In this document: piece after piece, positions 51,479 to 61,156 of the stretch
Layout of the letters: each line of letters begins with the position of its first letter
Numbering within the stretch: the stretch's first letter is position 1
From: Gammaproteobacteria bacterium
Lineage (GTDB): Bacteria > Pseudomonadota > Gammaproteobacteria > JAJPIJ01
Assembly (NCBI GenBank): GCA_035501935.1
Contig: DATJVC010000003.1
Location: 1 to 64,000 of the forward strand
DNA length: 64,000 nt
Reading direction: 5' to 3'
Translations under genes and position numbers: made by a program
Notes under the pieces: generated by a model
Database searches by the model: none
Seen by the model: only the letters and a program-made list of their open reading frames with translations
What the model was told of the DNA's origin: nothing

Positions 51479-51926
51479 GAAACCCGTGGAGATTTATACC
51501 GATGGCGCCTGCCGCGGCAACCCGGGTCCCGGTGGCTGGGCGGTATTGATGCGTTACGGCGCGCATGAAAAGGAATTGAGCGGCGCCGAGCGGCAGACCA
51601 CCAACAATCGCATGGAATTGCAGGCGGTCATCGCGGGTTTGACGGCGCTCAAGCGCCGGAGTGTTGTCAGACTTACCACGGATTCACAATACGTGCAGAA
51701 GGGCGTTACCGAATGGCTGCCGGACTGGAAGCGGCGCAACTGGCGCACGTCCGGCAGGAAACCGGTCAAGAACGAAGACCTGTGGCGCGAGCTGGACGAA
51801 GCGGCCGCCAGGCATGACGTGGACTTCGAATGGGTGCGCGGCCACGCCGGGCATCCGGAGAACGAGCGCGTGGATCAGCTGGCGAACGCCGCGATAGATC
51901 AAATGCTGGCAGGGGACGGCACATGA
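51465..51926 (+). CDS. rnhA: Ribonuclease HI
   Basis: The 153-aa enzyme removes RNA from RNA-DNA hybrids. The four acidic catalytic residues are in [34 protein letters not shown] and NERVDQLAN. The basic handle [20 protein letters not shown] is present. It overlaps dnaQ by ATGA, the classic arrangement of these two replication genes on one message. Confidence 0.97.
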   Translation: MATDRKPVEIYTDGACRGNPGPGGWAVLMRYGAHEKELSGAERQTTNNRMELQAVIAGLTALKRRSVVRLTTDSQYVQKGVTEWLPDWKRRNWRTSGRKPVKNEDLWRELDEAAARHDVDFEWVRGHAGHPENERVDQLANAAIDQMLAGDGT

Positions 51927-52633
51927 GGCAGGTGGTGCTCGACACGGAAACCACGGGCCTGGAGCCGGCCGAGGGGCATCGCATCATCGAAATCGGCGCG
52001 CTCGAGATCGTCAACCGCCGTTTGAGCGGGCGCAGCCTGCACCATTATCTGCAGCCCGATCGCGAGATCGACGAAGGCGCGCTGGCGGTGCATGGCATCA
52101 CCCTCGAACGCCTGCGCGACAGCCCGCGTTTCAAGGATGTCGCGGCGGCCTTGATCGATTTCATCCGCGATGCCGAGGTCATCATTCACAATGCGCCCTT
52201 CGACGTGGGCTTCCTCAATCACGAGCTGAAACTTGCCGGGGGGGAGTGGAGCAGGTTCGAGAATTACTGCACGGTGCTGGATACGCTGGTCATGGCGCGC
52301 GAACGGCACCCCGGCCAGCGCAACAGCCTGGACGCCCTGTGCAAGCGCTACAACGTCGACAACTCCGCGCGGCGGTATCATGGCGCGCTGTTGGACGCCG
52401 AGATTCTGGCCGATGTGTATCTGGCGATGACCGGCGGCCAGGCCGCCCTGTTGTTGGAGGATCAAGTCCAGTCCGGCGCTCGCGCCGCCGCTCCAGCCGC
52501 GCGCAATGATCGCCCGCCCCTCAAGGTGATTTCGCCAACGGACGCGGAGCTGGCGGAGCACCAACGGCGTCTCGCCGTCATCGACAAAGTTTCCGGCGGC
52601 CGCTGTCTGTGGCTGCATGAGGAAGGTTCATGA
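51923..52633 (+). CDS. dnaQ: DNA polymerase III epsilon subunit (proofreading exonuclease)
   Basis: The 236-aa 3'-5' exonuclease proofreads for the replicative polymerase. Exo motifs are [29 protein letters not shown] and [16 protein letters not shown] short C-terminal tail binds the alpha subunit. The ATG overlaps the rnhA stop and its own stop overlaps the SulP transporter start (ATGA), an unusual downstream partner. Confidence 0.97.
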   Translation: MRQVVLDTETTGLEPAEGHRIIEIGALEIVNRRLSGRSLHHYLQPDREIDEGALAVHGITLERLRDSPRFKDVAAALIDFIRDAEVIIHNAPFDVGFLNHELKLAGGEWSRFENYCTVLDTLVMARERHPGQRNSLDALCKRYNVDNSARRYHGALLDAEILADVYLAMTGGQAALLLEDQVQSGARAAAPAARNDRPPLKVISPTDAELAEHQRRLAVIDKVSGGRCLWLHEEGS

Positions 52634-54822
52634 AATTTGACAAATTGGCGGGTGATTTCTGGGGCGGATTGGCGGCCATGCTGGTCGCGCTTCCCTCCGC
52701 CATCGCCTTTGGCGTCACCATATATTCACCCATGGGCAGTTCTTATGCTGCTCAAGGCGCGCTGGCCGGCATCCTCGGCGTCACGGCACTTGGACTGCTG
52801 GCGTCCGTGTTTGGCGGCACCAATCGCCTGATTACCGCACCGTGCGCGCCCGCGGCCGCCGTTCTTTCCGCCTTTGTCATTGAATTTCTGGGTCATGGCG
52901 AAGCCCGCCTCGAGTCCCTGCTTCTCATGGTGGCGCTGCTGGGCCTGCTTGCGGGCGTCATCCAGATCACCTTTGGCGTAGTGGGACTGGGCCGCCTCAT
53001 CAAATATATGCCGTATCCCGTGGTCAGCGGCTACCTGAGCGGCGTCGGTCTTTACATCATCGCCAGCCAGGTGCCCAAATTCCTCGGCGTTCCCAAGGAA
53101 TCACATTTCTGGGAATCGCTCATTGCCACGCCCACGTGGCGGTGGCAGGGCGTGGTCGTCGGAGTGGTGACCATCGCCGTCATGCTGGTGGCCCCCAAAA
53201 TCACGAAGGTGGTGCCGGCGGCCATTCTTGCCCTCGTGTCAGGCGTGCTGGCCTATTTCGGATTGGGGTTGCTGGACGGTTCTCTTATCGTTCTATCGGA
53301 CAATCCCCTGATTGTCGGGCCGCTGGGCAGTACGGGCGGCAATTTCATCGAGGTCATGGCCGGCCGCTGGTCGGCCGTGGGCAAACTTACGCTTGCCGAC
53401 CTCGAGATCGTGGCCATGCCGGCCCTGACGCTGGCGGTCCTGCTTTCCATCGACACACTCAAGACCTGTGTCGTCCTGGATGCGCTCACCCGCTCCCGGC
53501 ATGATTCCAACCGTGAGCTGATCGGCCAGGGCATCGGCAACGTCACATCCTCAATCATCGGCGGCATTCCCGGCGCCGGCCAGATGGGCGCGACCCTGGT
53601 AAACCTGTCCAGCGGCGCGCGAAGCCGCCTCTCCGGGATTGTGGAAGGCATCCTGGCGCTCATTGCGTTTCTGGTGTTGGGCACGCTGATCGCCTGGGTG
53701 CCCGTCGCCTCACTGGCCGGCATCCTGATCGTGATCGGTGTGCGCATGATCGATCTGCATACGCTCAATTACCTGAAGTCGCGTTCCACGGTGCTGGATT
53801 TCGTGGTCATCGTCGCTGTCGTCATCGTTGCCCTGACGGTCAGTCTCATTGCGGCTTCCGGCACGGGCATCGTGCTGGCCATCCTGCTGTTCGTCCGCGA
53901 GCAGATCGGCGGCCGGGTCGTCCGCCGCAAGGCCTATGGCGATGCCACCTTCTCCAAACAGATCAGGCCCCAGGCGGAAATGGAGATTCTCATACAGCAG
54001 GGCGGGAAGACGGTGATTTTTGAATTGCAGGGCAGCCTCTTTTTCGGAACGGCCGACCAGTTGTACACCGCGCTGGAGCCGGAGTTTAAGAAGAGAACCT
54101 ACGTCATCCTGGACATGCGGCGGGTGCAGTCGGTGGACGTGACCGCGACCCACACGCTCGGCCAAATCAAGGACATGCTTGCCGAGCGCAACGGTTTTCT
54201 CATTTTCTGCCAGATCCCGTGGAATCTTCCCAGCGGCAGGGACATGAAACAGTACTTCGATCAGGTCGGACTGGTCAGGCCGGACAGCCCGGTGAAGGTT
54301 TTTGGCGAAGTGGACGAAGCCATCGAATGGGTGGAAGACCGCATCCTTGCCGAGGCGGCGCTTGCCCGCGCCAAGGAAAAACCGCTCGAACTCAACGAAA
54401 TCGAATTGTTCAAGGAGCGCAAGGCGGAAACCCTTACCGCGCTTGAGGCCTGCATGGAAAAGCGCGCCTGCAAGGCGGGCGAAGCGATTTTCGCCCGCGG
54501 CGACACCGGCGATGAGTTATTCCTCATCCGGCGCGGGGAGGTGCGCATCATGCTGCCGGTGGACGAGACCCACAGCCACCACATCAGCACCTTCGGACGC
54601 GGCGCCTTTTTCGGCGAGATGTCGTTTCTGGACGGCAAGCCCCGCTCGGCCACTGCGATTGCCTATTCCGACACCGATCTCTACGTGCTCCCTCGAAAAA
54701 TGTTCGACCGGCTTTCCGGCGAGCACAAGCGGGTTTCCCTCAACCTGCTGGAGGGGCTGGCCAAGATGCTGGCGGCAAGGCTCCGTTACGCGGACATGGA
54801 AATACACGCGCTCGAGTCCTGA
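52630..54822 (+). CDS. SulP-family anion transporter with STAS and cyclic-nucleotide-binding domains
   Basis: The 730-aa protein begins with a SulP/SLC26 transport domain (about 1-420, many membrane helices; GLAAMLVALPSAIAFGV, TNRLITAPCAPAAAV, GGIPGAGQMGATLVNLSSGARSRLSGI). A STAS domain follows (about 445-560; VIFELQGSLFFGTADQL, LDMRRVQSVDVTATHTL). A CRP-like cyclic-nucleotide domain ends it (about 600-725; FGEMSFLDGKPRSATAIA phosphate cassette). SulP members move sulfate or bicarbonate with sodium or protons. A beta-carbonic anhydrase faces it nine bases away, which favours bicarbonate. The nucleotide domain suggests gating by a second messenger. Confidence 0.9.
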   Translation: MKFDKLAGDFWGGLAAMLVALPSAIAFGVTIYSPMGSSYAAQGALAGILGVTALGLLASVFGGTNRLITAPCAPAAAVLSAFVIEFLGHGEARLESLLLMVALLGLLAGVIQITFGVVGLGRLIKYMPYPVVSGYLSGVGLYIIASQVPKFLGVPKESHFWESLIATPTWRWQGVVVGVVTIAVMLVAPKITKVVPAAILALVSGVLAYFGLGLLDGSLIVLSDNPLIVGPLGSTGGNFIEVMAGRWSAVGKLTLADLEIVAMPALTLAVLLSIDTLKTCVVLDALTRSRHDSNRELIGQGIGNVTSSIIGGIPGAGQMGATLVNLSSGARSRLSGIVEGILALIAFLVLGTLIAWVPVASLAGILIVIGVRMIDLHTLNYLKSRSTVLDFVVIVAVVIVALTVSLIAASGTGIVLAILLFVREQIGGRVVRRKAYGDATFSKQIRPQAEMEILIQQGGKTVIFELQGSLFFGTADQLYTALEPEFKKRTYVILDMRRVQSVDVTATHTLGQIKDMLAERNGFLIFCQIPWNLPSGRDMKQYFDQVGLVRPDSPVKVFGEVDEAIEWVEDRILAEAALARAKEKPLELNEIELFKERKAETLTALEACMEKRACKAGEAIFARGDTGDELFLIRRGEVRIMLPVDETHSHHISTFGRGAFFGEMSFLDGKPRSATAIAYSDTDLYVLPRKMFDRLSGEHKRVSLNLLEGLAKMLAARLRYADMEIHALES

Positions 54823-54831
54823 CGCGCCATA

Positions 54832-55491
54832 TCATTTCCGGCCGGCTTCATCAGGTTCTTCCCTCGGCACGGGCGAGAATTCGCCGGTGGACTGATCCAG
54901 GAGCGCCAGCACGCCATTGGCGATCCCGAAATGGCAGCCGTGGATCTCCAATTTGCCGGCCGCCACGCGCTCGCGGATCCACCTGTAGGTCAGCAGATTT
55001 TCCAATCCCAGACGCACGATCTGGTATTCGATCTGCTGCTGCCGCGCCTCGGGCGGACAGGACATCCGCATGAACCGCTCGCGCGCGGGCGCCGCAATGC
55101 TCATCCAACTGCCGAGGTAACCGCTGCTCAGCATGTGCTCCTGAATGTCCCCCAGCAGGGCTTGGGCGCCGCCGCAACGGGCGTGGCCCATCACCACGAT
55201 GTGTTCGACGTTCAGATACAGGACGGCGAATTCCAGCGCCGCGCTTGTGGCCTGTACCTTGGCCACGGGTGAATCCGGAGGCACCAGGTTGGCGATGTTG
55301 CGCAGCACGAATACCTCGCCCGGACTGGTGTCGAAAATGGTTGCCGGATCGACGCGGCTGTCGCAACAGGCGATGAACATGATTTTGGGCGATTGGCCGC
55401 GCGCCTCCAGCTCGCGGTAAAGTTTTTGCGCCGCCGGGAAACGGCCGGCGCGGAACCGCCGATAGCCCTGAAGCAATGGATCAATGCTCAC
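54832..55491 (-). CDS. Beta-class carbonic anhydrase
   Basis: The 219-aa zinc enzyme interconverts CO2 and bicarbonate. Zinc and catalytic residues are in FIACCDSRVDP (Cys, Asp, Arg) and VVMGHARCGGAQALL (His, Cys). The GTG at 55491 follows GAGGGA by seven bases and gives the normal N-terminus (SIDPLLQGYRRFRAGRFP). The frame open to 55593 lacks such support. It is convergent with the SulP transporter gene. Confidence 0.93.
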   Translation of the reverse strand: MSIDPLLQGYRRFRAGRFPAAQKLYRELEARGQSPKIMFIACCDSRVDPATIFDTSPGEVFVLRNIANLVPPDSPVAKVQATSAALEFAVLYLNVEHIVVMGHARCGGAQALLGDIQEHMLSSGYLGSWMSIAAPARERFMRMSCPPEARQQQIEYQIVRLGLENLLTYRWIRERVAAGKLEIHGCHFGIANGVLALLDQSTGEFSPVPREEPDEAGRK

Positions 55492-55581
55492 GCAGTATCC
55501 CTCATTTAAGAACAAGGCCCGCCATAGTAAGCTGGACGATGGCGGTAGGCCACTCTGGATCAAAATCAGGAGGTCATTTTC

Positions 55582-55755
55582 ATGTCGGATCAAAGCCCGA
55601 TCAAAGTCATCGTCACGGATTTCGAGATGTCATTCTGGTCGATGGTGTTTTTCATGGTGAAATGGGCCATCGCCGCCATTCCCGCCGCCATCATCCTGGT
55701 GGCCACGGTCATGCTGGTCGTGGGGGTTTTCGCCACCTTCGCCGGCCTGCGTTGA
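55582..55755 (+). CDS. Small membrane protein, 57 aa
   Basis: A perfect AGGAGGT ribosome binding site (55569-55575 region) precedes the ATG at 55582. The product starts MSDQSPIKVIVTDFEMSFWS and then has one or two hydrophobic segments (MVFFMVKWAIAAIPAAIILV, ATVMLVVGVFATFAG). It ends before a palindromic repeat. It is divergent from carbonic anhydrase, sharing its promoter region. I do not recognise a family. It may be an accessory subunit of a membrane complex. Confidence 0.7.
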   Translation: MSDQSPIKVIVTDFEMSFWSMVFFMVKWAIAAIPAAIILVATVMLVVGVFATFAGLR

Positions 55756-55762
55756 AATGATT

Positions 55763-55815
55763 AAAGGGGTCGGAGCCCTTTGTAATGCGGCCGGCCAAAA
55801 AGGGCTCTGACCCCA
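55763..55815. repeat. Palindromic repeat of the GGGGTCAGAGCCC type
   Basis: GGGGTCGGAGCCCTTT and AAAGGGCTCTGACCCC form an inverted repeat with one mismatch around about 20 bases. Short palindromes of this type are widespread REP-like sequences in proteobacteria. No REP-associated transposase is visible here. Confidence 0.7.
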
Positions 55816-55890
55816 TTAAAATAATGACCATGCCCCGTCGTGCCTGGCCAGGGTTGGAGATAACGCTGCGGCGGCGGTAAGCTTGTCGAA

Positions 55891-56433
55891 ATGTCTCTCC
55901 GGGTGTGGGCGCTGATTGTGCTCGCCGGTTATTTCGGCTGGCGGGAGTTTTTGCGCGCGCCGGTGAGCGCCGAACTGGCGGCGCATAAGGGTTACACGAT
56001 CACCGAGCTGGAGCCTTACACGGAAACGCTGCGCGTGCTGTCCACGGAGTCCTACAGTCTCGGCCGTGAGTCGGATCTATCGCCTATTGACATCGCCGCC
56101 GGCTGGGGGCCGATGGCGGATCCCTCCATCTACAAACAGTTCCAAATCAGCCAGAGCGGGCGCTGGTATTACTGGCAAACAGACCATTTCCCCATTCCGC
56201 GCCGGGAGGTGGAGACACACAGCAGCAACATTCATATCGTGCCCGCGACTCCCGCCATTGCCAAGGCGTTGGAAAAGGTGAAGCCGGATGAATTGATCGA
56301 TGTCGACGGCTCCCTGATCGAGGTCAGGGCCAATGACGGCTGGCACTGGAAGAGTTCGCTCTCACGCGAAGACACCGGCGCGGGCGCCTGCGAGTTGTTG
56401 CTGCTCAAGAAAATTTCCATAGAGGAAAGATAA
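55891..56433 (+). CDS. Hypothetical exported or membrane-anchored protein
   Basis: I do not recognise this 180-aa protein. It has one N-terminal hydrophobic helix (VWALIVLAGYFGW), then a soluble domain with ITELEPYTETLRVLSTESY, DIAAGWGPMADPSIY and ISQSGRWYYWQ, and ends in a basic tail. The domain is probably periplasmic. It stands alone between a repeat and the serine-cycle-type cluster and no ribosome binding site is clear. A role cannot be assigned. Confidence 0.6.
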   Translation: MSLRVWALIVLAGYFGWREFLRAPVSAELAAHKGYTITELEPYTETLRVLSTESYSLGRESDLSPIDIAAGWGPMADPSIYKQFQISQSGRWYYWQTDHFPIPRREVETHSSNIHIVPATPAIAKALEKVKPDELIDVDGSLIEVRANDGWHWKSSLSREDTGAGACELLLLKKISIEER

Positions 56434-56757
56434 TCTAATGGGCCACCCCGGAGAGTTTTAACACTCCGGGCGTCTGTTTCGAGCATTTTCCGGTGTTTCT
56501 AGTGGTTGCAGGTGCAGCAAAATGGCTTTTTCACCCCTAAACCGGCCATTTTGCTTGCACGGAAACGGTAAGTTGCTGATAATTCCCTCCTGATTTTGGG
56601 AGCCGTGACAGGTTCTAGCGGGCCAGCGAAGCCCGCCACGGTCAATCATTCCAACCCTTGTTCAATCGCATAAAACTTGAGTCGGCGATGGGGGATTCCG
56701 CGTCATGCGGAATCTTTCGCGTCGACAGTAATGAACTGATATTGAGGAGATTCAGTC
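56434..56757 (+). promoter_or_regulatory. Long leader region with stacked hairpins before sga
   Basis: No gene is visible in these 324 bases. They contain four inverted repeats. CCCGGAG / CTCCGGG lies at 56447-56470. GCAAAATGGC / GCCATTTTGC lies at 56517-56554 with an 18-base loop. GCGGGC / GCCCGC lies near 56618-56637. GATTCCGC / GCGGAATC lies at 56694-56714 and is followed by TTTCG. The first may terminate the upstream gene. The last looks like an attenuator or processing hairpin before sga, whose start has a good GAGGAG site. No known riboswitch consensus was recognised. Confidence 0.5.
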
Positions 56758-57954
56758 ATGCCAGGACGTAACTTTCTGTTCATACCCGGTCCGACCAACA
56801 TCCCAGATCGCATCAACCGCGCCATGCACCTCGCCCAGGAGGATATGCGCGCGCCGGACCTGCCGAATTTCACCAAACCGCTGTATGAGGATATGAAAAA
56901 GGTTTTCAAGTCCAAGACCGGCCGGGTCTTTATTTATCCCGCTTCGGGAACCGGCGGTTGGGAAGCGGGCATCAGCAATACACTTTCGCCCGGCGACAAG
57001 GTGCTGATGTCCGGCTTTGGCCATTTCTCCAATCTTTGGATCGACATGTGCCAGCGCTGGGGCCTGAACGTGCAGGCGCTGGAAGTGGAATGGGGCGAGG
57101 GTGTGCCGGCCGGGAAGTACGCCGAAATCCTCAAGGCCGACAAGAAGCACGAAATCAAAGGCGTGTTCGCCACGCAGAACGAAACCGCCACCGGCGTCGC
57201 CTCGAACATCAAGGCAGTGCGCCAGGCACTGGATGACGCCAAACACCCGGCGATGCTGTACGTGGATGGCGTGTCCTCGGTGGCCTCGATGGATTTCCGC
57301 ATGGACGAATGGGGCGTGGACGTGTGCGTCTCAGGCTCGCAAAAGGGTCTCATGTTGCCGACCGGTCTCGGTATCATCTGCCTGAGCCCGAAGGCGATGG
57401 AGGCCGCGAAGACCGCCAAGTTGCCGCGCTGCTTCTTCGACATCGCCGATCAAATCAAGGCCAACGACATGGGTTTCTTCCCCTACACGCCGCCAATGAA
57501 CCTGCTGCGCGGCCTGCGCGAATCACTCAACATGATCCTCGAGGAAGGTCTGGAGAACGTGTTCGCGCGCCACCACCGTTATGCCGAGGCCACCCGCGCC
57601 GCGGTCAAGGCCTGGGGTCTCAAGCTGGTGGCGAAAGAGCCGAAATGGTATTCCGATACCATCAGCGCCGTGTTTGTGCCGGAAGGCTTCAACGGCACCG
57701 AGGTGGTGCGTACTGCCTACCGCCGTTACAACCTGTGCCTGAGCATCGGCCTGGCGAAGGTGGCGGGCAAGATCTTCCGCATCGGTCATCTGGGTGACAT
57801 GAACGAGTTGATGTTGCTGGCGGCCTTGAGCGGGGCCGAGATGGCCATGCGTGATCTTGGCATCAAGGTCGAGGCGGGCTCCGGCGTGGCGGCGGCGCAG
57901 GAATATTTGCGCGCCTCGGCGAAGCCTTCCGTCGAGGAAGCCAGAAAAATTTAA
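56758..57954 (+). CDS. sga: Serine-glyoxylate aminotransferase
   Basis: The 398-aa class V PLP aminotransferase moves the amino group of serine to glyoxylate, giving hydroxypyruvate and glycine. The start MPGRNFLFIPGPTNIPDRI, the ATQNETATGV segment and the PLP Lys196 in VSGSQKGLMLPTGLG match the family. A GAGGAG site lies eight bases upstream. It heads a six-gene cluster whose other products are serine-cycle enzymes, which strongly supports this substrate over plain alanine-glyoxylate exchange. Confidence 0.94.
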   Translation: MPGRNFLFIPGPTNIPDRINRAMHLAQEDMRAPDLPNFTKPLYEDMKKVFKSKTGRVFIYPASGTGGWEAGISNTLSPGDKVLMSGFGHFSNLWIDMCQRWGLNVQALEVEWGEGVPAGKYAEILKADKKHEIKGVFATQNETATGVASNIKAVRQALDDAKHPAMLYVDGVSSVASMDFRMDEWGVDVCVSGSQKGLMLPTGLGIICLSPKAMEAAKTAKLPRCFFDIADQIKANDMGFFPYTPPMNLLRGLRESLNMILEEGLENVFARHHRYAEATRAAVKAWGLKLVAKEPKWYSDTISAVFVPEGFNGTEVVRTAYRRYNLCLSIGLAKVAGKIFRIGHLGDMNELMLLAALSGAEMAMRDLGIKVEAGSGVAAAQEYLRASAKPSVEEARKI

Positions 57955-57964
57955 CTGATTGACG

Positions 57965-57999
57965 CGCCGTCACCGGGGCCCATGGTTCCGGTGACGGCG
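57965..57999 (+). other. Perfect hairpin between sga and mcl
   Basis: A 12-bp perfect stem (CGCCGTCACCGG / CCGGTGACGGCG) with an 11-base loop lies in the 63-base gap, ending 18 bases before the mcl start. There is no T-run, so it more likely sets mRNA processing or stability and the ratio of sga to downstream products than terminates. Confidence 0.6.
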
Positions 58000-58017
58000 A
58001 TTATCGAGGGAAAATCC

Positions 58018-58965
58018 ATGAGCTTTACGCAATACAAACCGGTGCGCACGCGGCTGCAACGGAGCGAACTGGCGGTACCCGGCTCCAATCCGTCCCTGTT
58101 CGAGAAGGCGCTGAAGAGCGATGCCGACTATGTATTTCTCGACTGCGAGGACGCGGTCGCGCCGGACGACAAGGAGAAGGCGCGCAAGAACATCATTCAG
58201 GCCCTGAACGATCTGGACTGGGCCGGCCACGGCAAGACCATCTCGGTGCGCATCAACGGACTGGATACTCATTATATGTACCGCGACGTGGTCGACATCG
58301 TCGAGCAGGCCGGCGCCAGGCTCGACACCATCCTCATCCCCAAGGTCGGCACGCCGTCGGACGTCTACATGGTGGATTGCATGCTGACCCAGATCGAGGA
58401 AGCCAAAAAGATCAAAAAGCCGATTGGCATCGAGTGCCTCATCGAGATCGCGCTCGGCATGGCCAACGTCGAGGCCATCGCACAGTCGAGCAAGCGTCTG
58501 GAAGCGCTGCATTTCGGCGTCGCCGATTTCGCGGCCAGCTGTCGCGCGCGCACCGTCGTCATCGGCGGGCTTAATCCGGATTATCCGGGCGACCAGTGGC
58601 ACTCGGCACTGCAGCGCATGGTGATTGCATGCCGCGCCTATGGCATCCGCGCGATTGACGGACCATTCGGCGATTTCAACGATCCGGAAGGCTATAAAGA
58701 CGCCGCGCGTCGTGCGGCGGCGCTGGGATACGAGGGCAAATGGGCCATCCACCCCTCGCAGATCGCGCTTGCCAACGAGGTCATGTCGCCGCCGCCGAAG
58801 GAGGTCGAGAAGGCCAAACGTATTCTGGTGGCGTTGGAGGAGGCCGCCAGGGCTGGAAAGGGTGCCGCCCAGCTCGACGGGCGCATGATCGACGCCGCCT
58901 CGGCGCGCATGGCCGAGAACGTGGTTCGCATGGCGGACGTCATCGACGCCAGGACCAAAAAATAA
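58018..58965 (+). CDS. mcl: L-malyl-CoA lyase (CitE/HpcH family)
   Basis: The 315-aa enzyme cleaves malyl-CoA to acetyl-CoA and glyoxylate, or condenses them. The start [76 protein letters not shown] and the WAIHPSQI end match serine-cycle MclA proteins. A stretch after [12 protein letters not shown] appears shorter than the Methylobacterium enzyme as I recall it. ATG at 58018 follows GAGGGA by seven bases. Citramalyl- or methylmalyl-CoA activity is possible. Confidence 0.92.
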   Translation: MSFTQYKPVRTRLQRSELAVPGSNPSLFEKALKSDADYVFLDCEDAVAPDDKEKARKNIIQALNDLDWAGHGKTISVRINGLDTHYMYRDVVDIVEQAGARLDTILIPKVGTPSDVYMVDCMLTQIEEAKKIKKPIGIECLIEIALGMANVEAIAQSSKRLEALHFGVADFAASCRARTVVIGGLNPDYPGDQWHSALQRMVIACRAYGIRAIDGPFGDFNDPEGYKDAARRAAALGYEGKWAIHPSQIALANEVMSPPPKEVEKAKRILVALEEAARAGKGAAQLDGRMIDAASARMAENVVRMADVIDARTKK

Positions 58966-58999
58966 CGACCATCCGAATTCAAATTGCAGGAGAACCACC

Positions 59000-60178
59000 G
59001 TGGAAATTCATGAGTACCAGGCAAAAGAAATCCTTGCGGGTTTCGGCGTTCAAATCCTGTCCGGCGGGCTGGCCTACAGCCCCGAGCAGGCGGTTTACCG
59101 CGCCAAGGAAATCGGCGGCAGCGCATGGGCCGTCAAGGCCCAGATCCACTCCGGAGCACGCGGCAAGGCCGGCGGCATCAAGGTCTGCCGCAACGACGAT
59201 CAAATCTGGGGGGCTGCGGACGAACTGCTCGGCAAGCGTCTGGTGACGCACCAGACCGGTCCGGCCGGCAAGGTCGTGCACCGGCTTTATATCGAGGCCG
59301 GCTGTGACATCGACCGCGAAATCTATCTGGCCTACGTGCTCGATCGCGCCGCGGAACGGGTGGCGGTCGTTGCCTCGGCGCAGGGCGGCATGGAAATCGA
59401 GGAAATCGCCCACAGCAAACCGGAATCCCTCATTCGTTGCTCGATAGAGCCGGCGGTGGGCATGCAGGAATTTCAGGCCCGGGAGATCGCCTTCGCACTG
59501 AAGATCCCGCCGTCCATGATCAGCCAGGCGGTCACCACGTTCATGGGTTGCTACCGCGCCTTCCGCGATCTCGACGCCACCATGGTCGAGATCAATCCAC
59601 TGGTTCTCACCAAGGACAACAAACTCGTCGCCCTGGACGCGAAGATGTCCTTCGACGACAACGCCATGTTCCGGCACCCGAACATCTCCGAACTGCGCGA
59701 CAAGTCGCAGGAGGATCCACGCGAGATGCAGGCGGCCGATCGCGGCCTGTCCTATGTGGGCCTTGACGGCAACATCGGCTGCATGATCAACGGCGCAGGG
59801 CTCGCCATGGCGTCGATGGACATGATCAAACTTGCCGGCGGCGAACCCGCCAACTTCCTCGACATCGGCGGCGGCGCCAATCCGGAGCGCGTCGCCAAGG
59901 CCTTTCGTCTTGTGCTTTCCGACCCCAAGGTCGAGGCATTCCTGGTCAACATTTTTGCCGGCATCAACCGCTGCGACTGGGTGGCCGAAGGCATCATCCA
60001 GGCGCTGGACAAGGTTGAGATGAAGGTTCCGCTGGTGGTGCGGCTGTCCGGCACCAACGTTGACGCGGGCCGCAAGATCATCAAGGAGAGCGGCAAGCCG
60101 ATCATCAGCGCCGACACGCTCGCCGAGGCCGCCGAGAAGGTCGTGGCGGCTTGGAAAAAGCACACCGGCAGGAAATAA
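59000..60178 (+). CDS. mtkA: Malate-CoA ligase (malate thiokinase) beta subunit
   Basis: The 392-aa ATP-grasp subunit is related to Suc[66 protein letters not shown] and [13 protein letters not shown]. With MtkB it makes malyl-CoA from malate, CoA and ATP. The GTG start at 59000 has AGGAG upstream. Succinate-CoA ligase is the alternative reading, but the neighbours sga, mcl, hprA and ppc favour malate. Confidence 0.9.
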   Translation: MEIHEYQAKEILAGFGVQILSGGLAYSPEQAVYRAKEIGGSAWAVKAQIHSGARGKAGGIKVCRNDDQIWGAADELLGKRLVTHQTGPAGKVVHRLYIEAGCDIDREIYLAYVLDRAAERVAVVASAQGGMEIEEIAHSKPESLIRCSIEPAVGMQEFQAREIAFALKIPPSMISQAVTTFMGCYRAFRDLDATMVEINPLVLTKDNKLVALDAKMSFDDNAMFRHPNISELRDKSQEDPREMQAADRGLSYVGLDGNIGCMINGAGLAMASMDMIKLAGGEPANFLDIGGGANPERVAKAFRLVLSDPKVEAFLVNIFAGINRCDWVAEGIIQALDKVEMKVPLVVRLSGTNVDAGRKIIKESGKPIISADTLAEAAEKVVAAWKKHTGRK

Positions 60179-60201
60179 CGGGAATTTGAAGAGGATATAC
60201 C

Positions 60202-61098
60202 ATGGCGATTCTTTTGAACGAGAAATCACGCGTGATCGTGCAGGGCTTTACCGGCCAGATCGGCACGTTTCACGCCAATGACATGATCAAGTACGGCACC
60301 AACATTGTGGGCGGAGTCACGCCGGGCAAGGGGGGAGCCAGGCATCTGGAACGTCCGGTGTTCAATACGGTCAAGGAGGCGGTGCGGGAAACCAGCGCCG
60401 ATAGCAGCATTATTTTTGTACCCGCGCCTTACGCGGCCGACTCCATCATGGAGGCTGCCGATGGCGGCATCCGGTATTGCGTGGCAATCACCGACGGCAT
60501 ACCAGCCCAGGACATGATCCGCGTCAAGCGCTATATGCGTCGCTACAAGGAGGCGAATCGTATGCGGCTCACCGGCCCCAACTGTGCCGGCACCATCTCG
60601 CCAGGCAAGGCCATGATGGGGATCATGCCGGGCCACATCTACATGGCGGGCGACGTCGGCATCGTCGGCCGTTCCGGCACGCTCGGTTATGAAGCGGCCT
60701 CGCAGATGAAGGCGCTCGGCATCGGCGTCACCACCTCGGTCGGCATCGGCGGCGATCCCATCAACGGCAGTTCATTCAGGGATATTCTTGAACTCTTCAA
60801 CAACGATCCGGAAACCAGGATGGTGGTGATGATCGGCGAGATCGGCGGCCCGCAGGAGGCCGAGGCCGCGAAGTGGGCCAAGGACAACATGAAGAAGCCT
60901 GTCGTGGCCTATATCGCCGGTCTGACGGCGCCAAAAGGCCGCCGCATGGGCCATGCCGGCGCCATCATTTCCGCCTTTGGCGAATCGGCGGCGGAGAAGG
61001 TGGAGATTCTGAAGGAATGTGGCGTTACCGTCTCGCCTACGCCGGCGGCGATTGGCCAGACCGTGGCCGACGTGCGCAAAAAACACGGCATCAAGTGA
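60202..61098 (+). CDS. mtkB: Malate-CoA ligase (malate thiokinase) alpha subunit
   Basis: The 298-aa SucD-like subunit binds CoA ([29 protein letters not shown]) and carries the phosphohistidine in [24 protein letters not shown] precedes the ATG. It follows mtkA after 23 bases. The enzyme is reversible, so with malyl-CoA lyase it could either spend ATP to make acetyl-CoA and glyoxylate from malate, or recover ATP while assimilating glyoxylate. Confidence 0.91.
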   Translation: MAILLNEKSRVIVQGFTGQIGTFHANDMIKYGTNIVGGVTPGKGGARHLERPVFNTVKEAVRETSADSSIIFVPAPYAADSIMEAADGGIRYCVAITDGIPAQDMIRVKRYMRRYKEANRMRLTGPNCAGTISPGKAMMGIMPGHIYMAGDVGIVGRSGTLGYEAASQMKALGIGVTTSVGIGGDPINGSSFRDILELFNNDPETRMVVMIGEIGGPQEAEAAKWAKDNMKKPVVAYIAGLTAPKGRRMGHAGAIISAFGESAAEKVEILKECGVTVSPTPAAIGQTVADVRKKHGIK

Positions 61099-61156
61099 TG
61101 ACGCATTGAATGAGTTACTACGGCATAATTTCCCGGGAAAATCTTAAGGACGTTCC

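Noticed and set aside
55476-55760. 94-aa plus-strand frame rich in His and Gly
   Set aside because: It is out of frame with the 57-aa gene at 55582, which has a perfect ribosome binding site and hydrophobic segments. The 94-aa reading is low-complexity.
56434-56757. Glycine riboswitch before sga
   Set aside because: GGAGAG appears near the start, but the rest of the glycine aptamer consensus is not present.
59000-61098. Succinate-CoA ligase sucCD
   Set aside because: The family fold is the same, but the cluster with sga, mcl, hprA and ppc makes malate-CoA ligase more likely. No other TCA-cycle genes adjoin.
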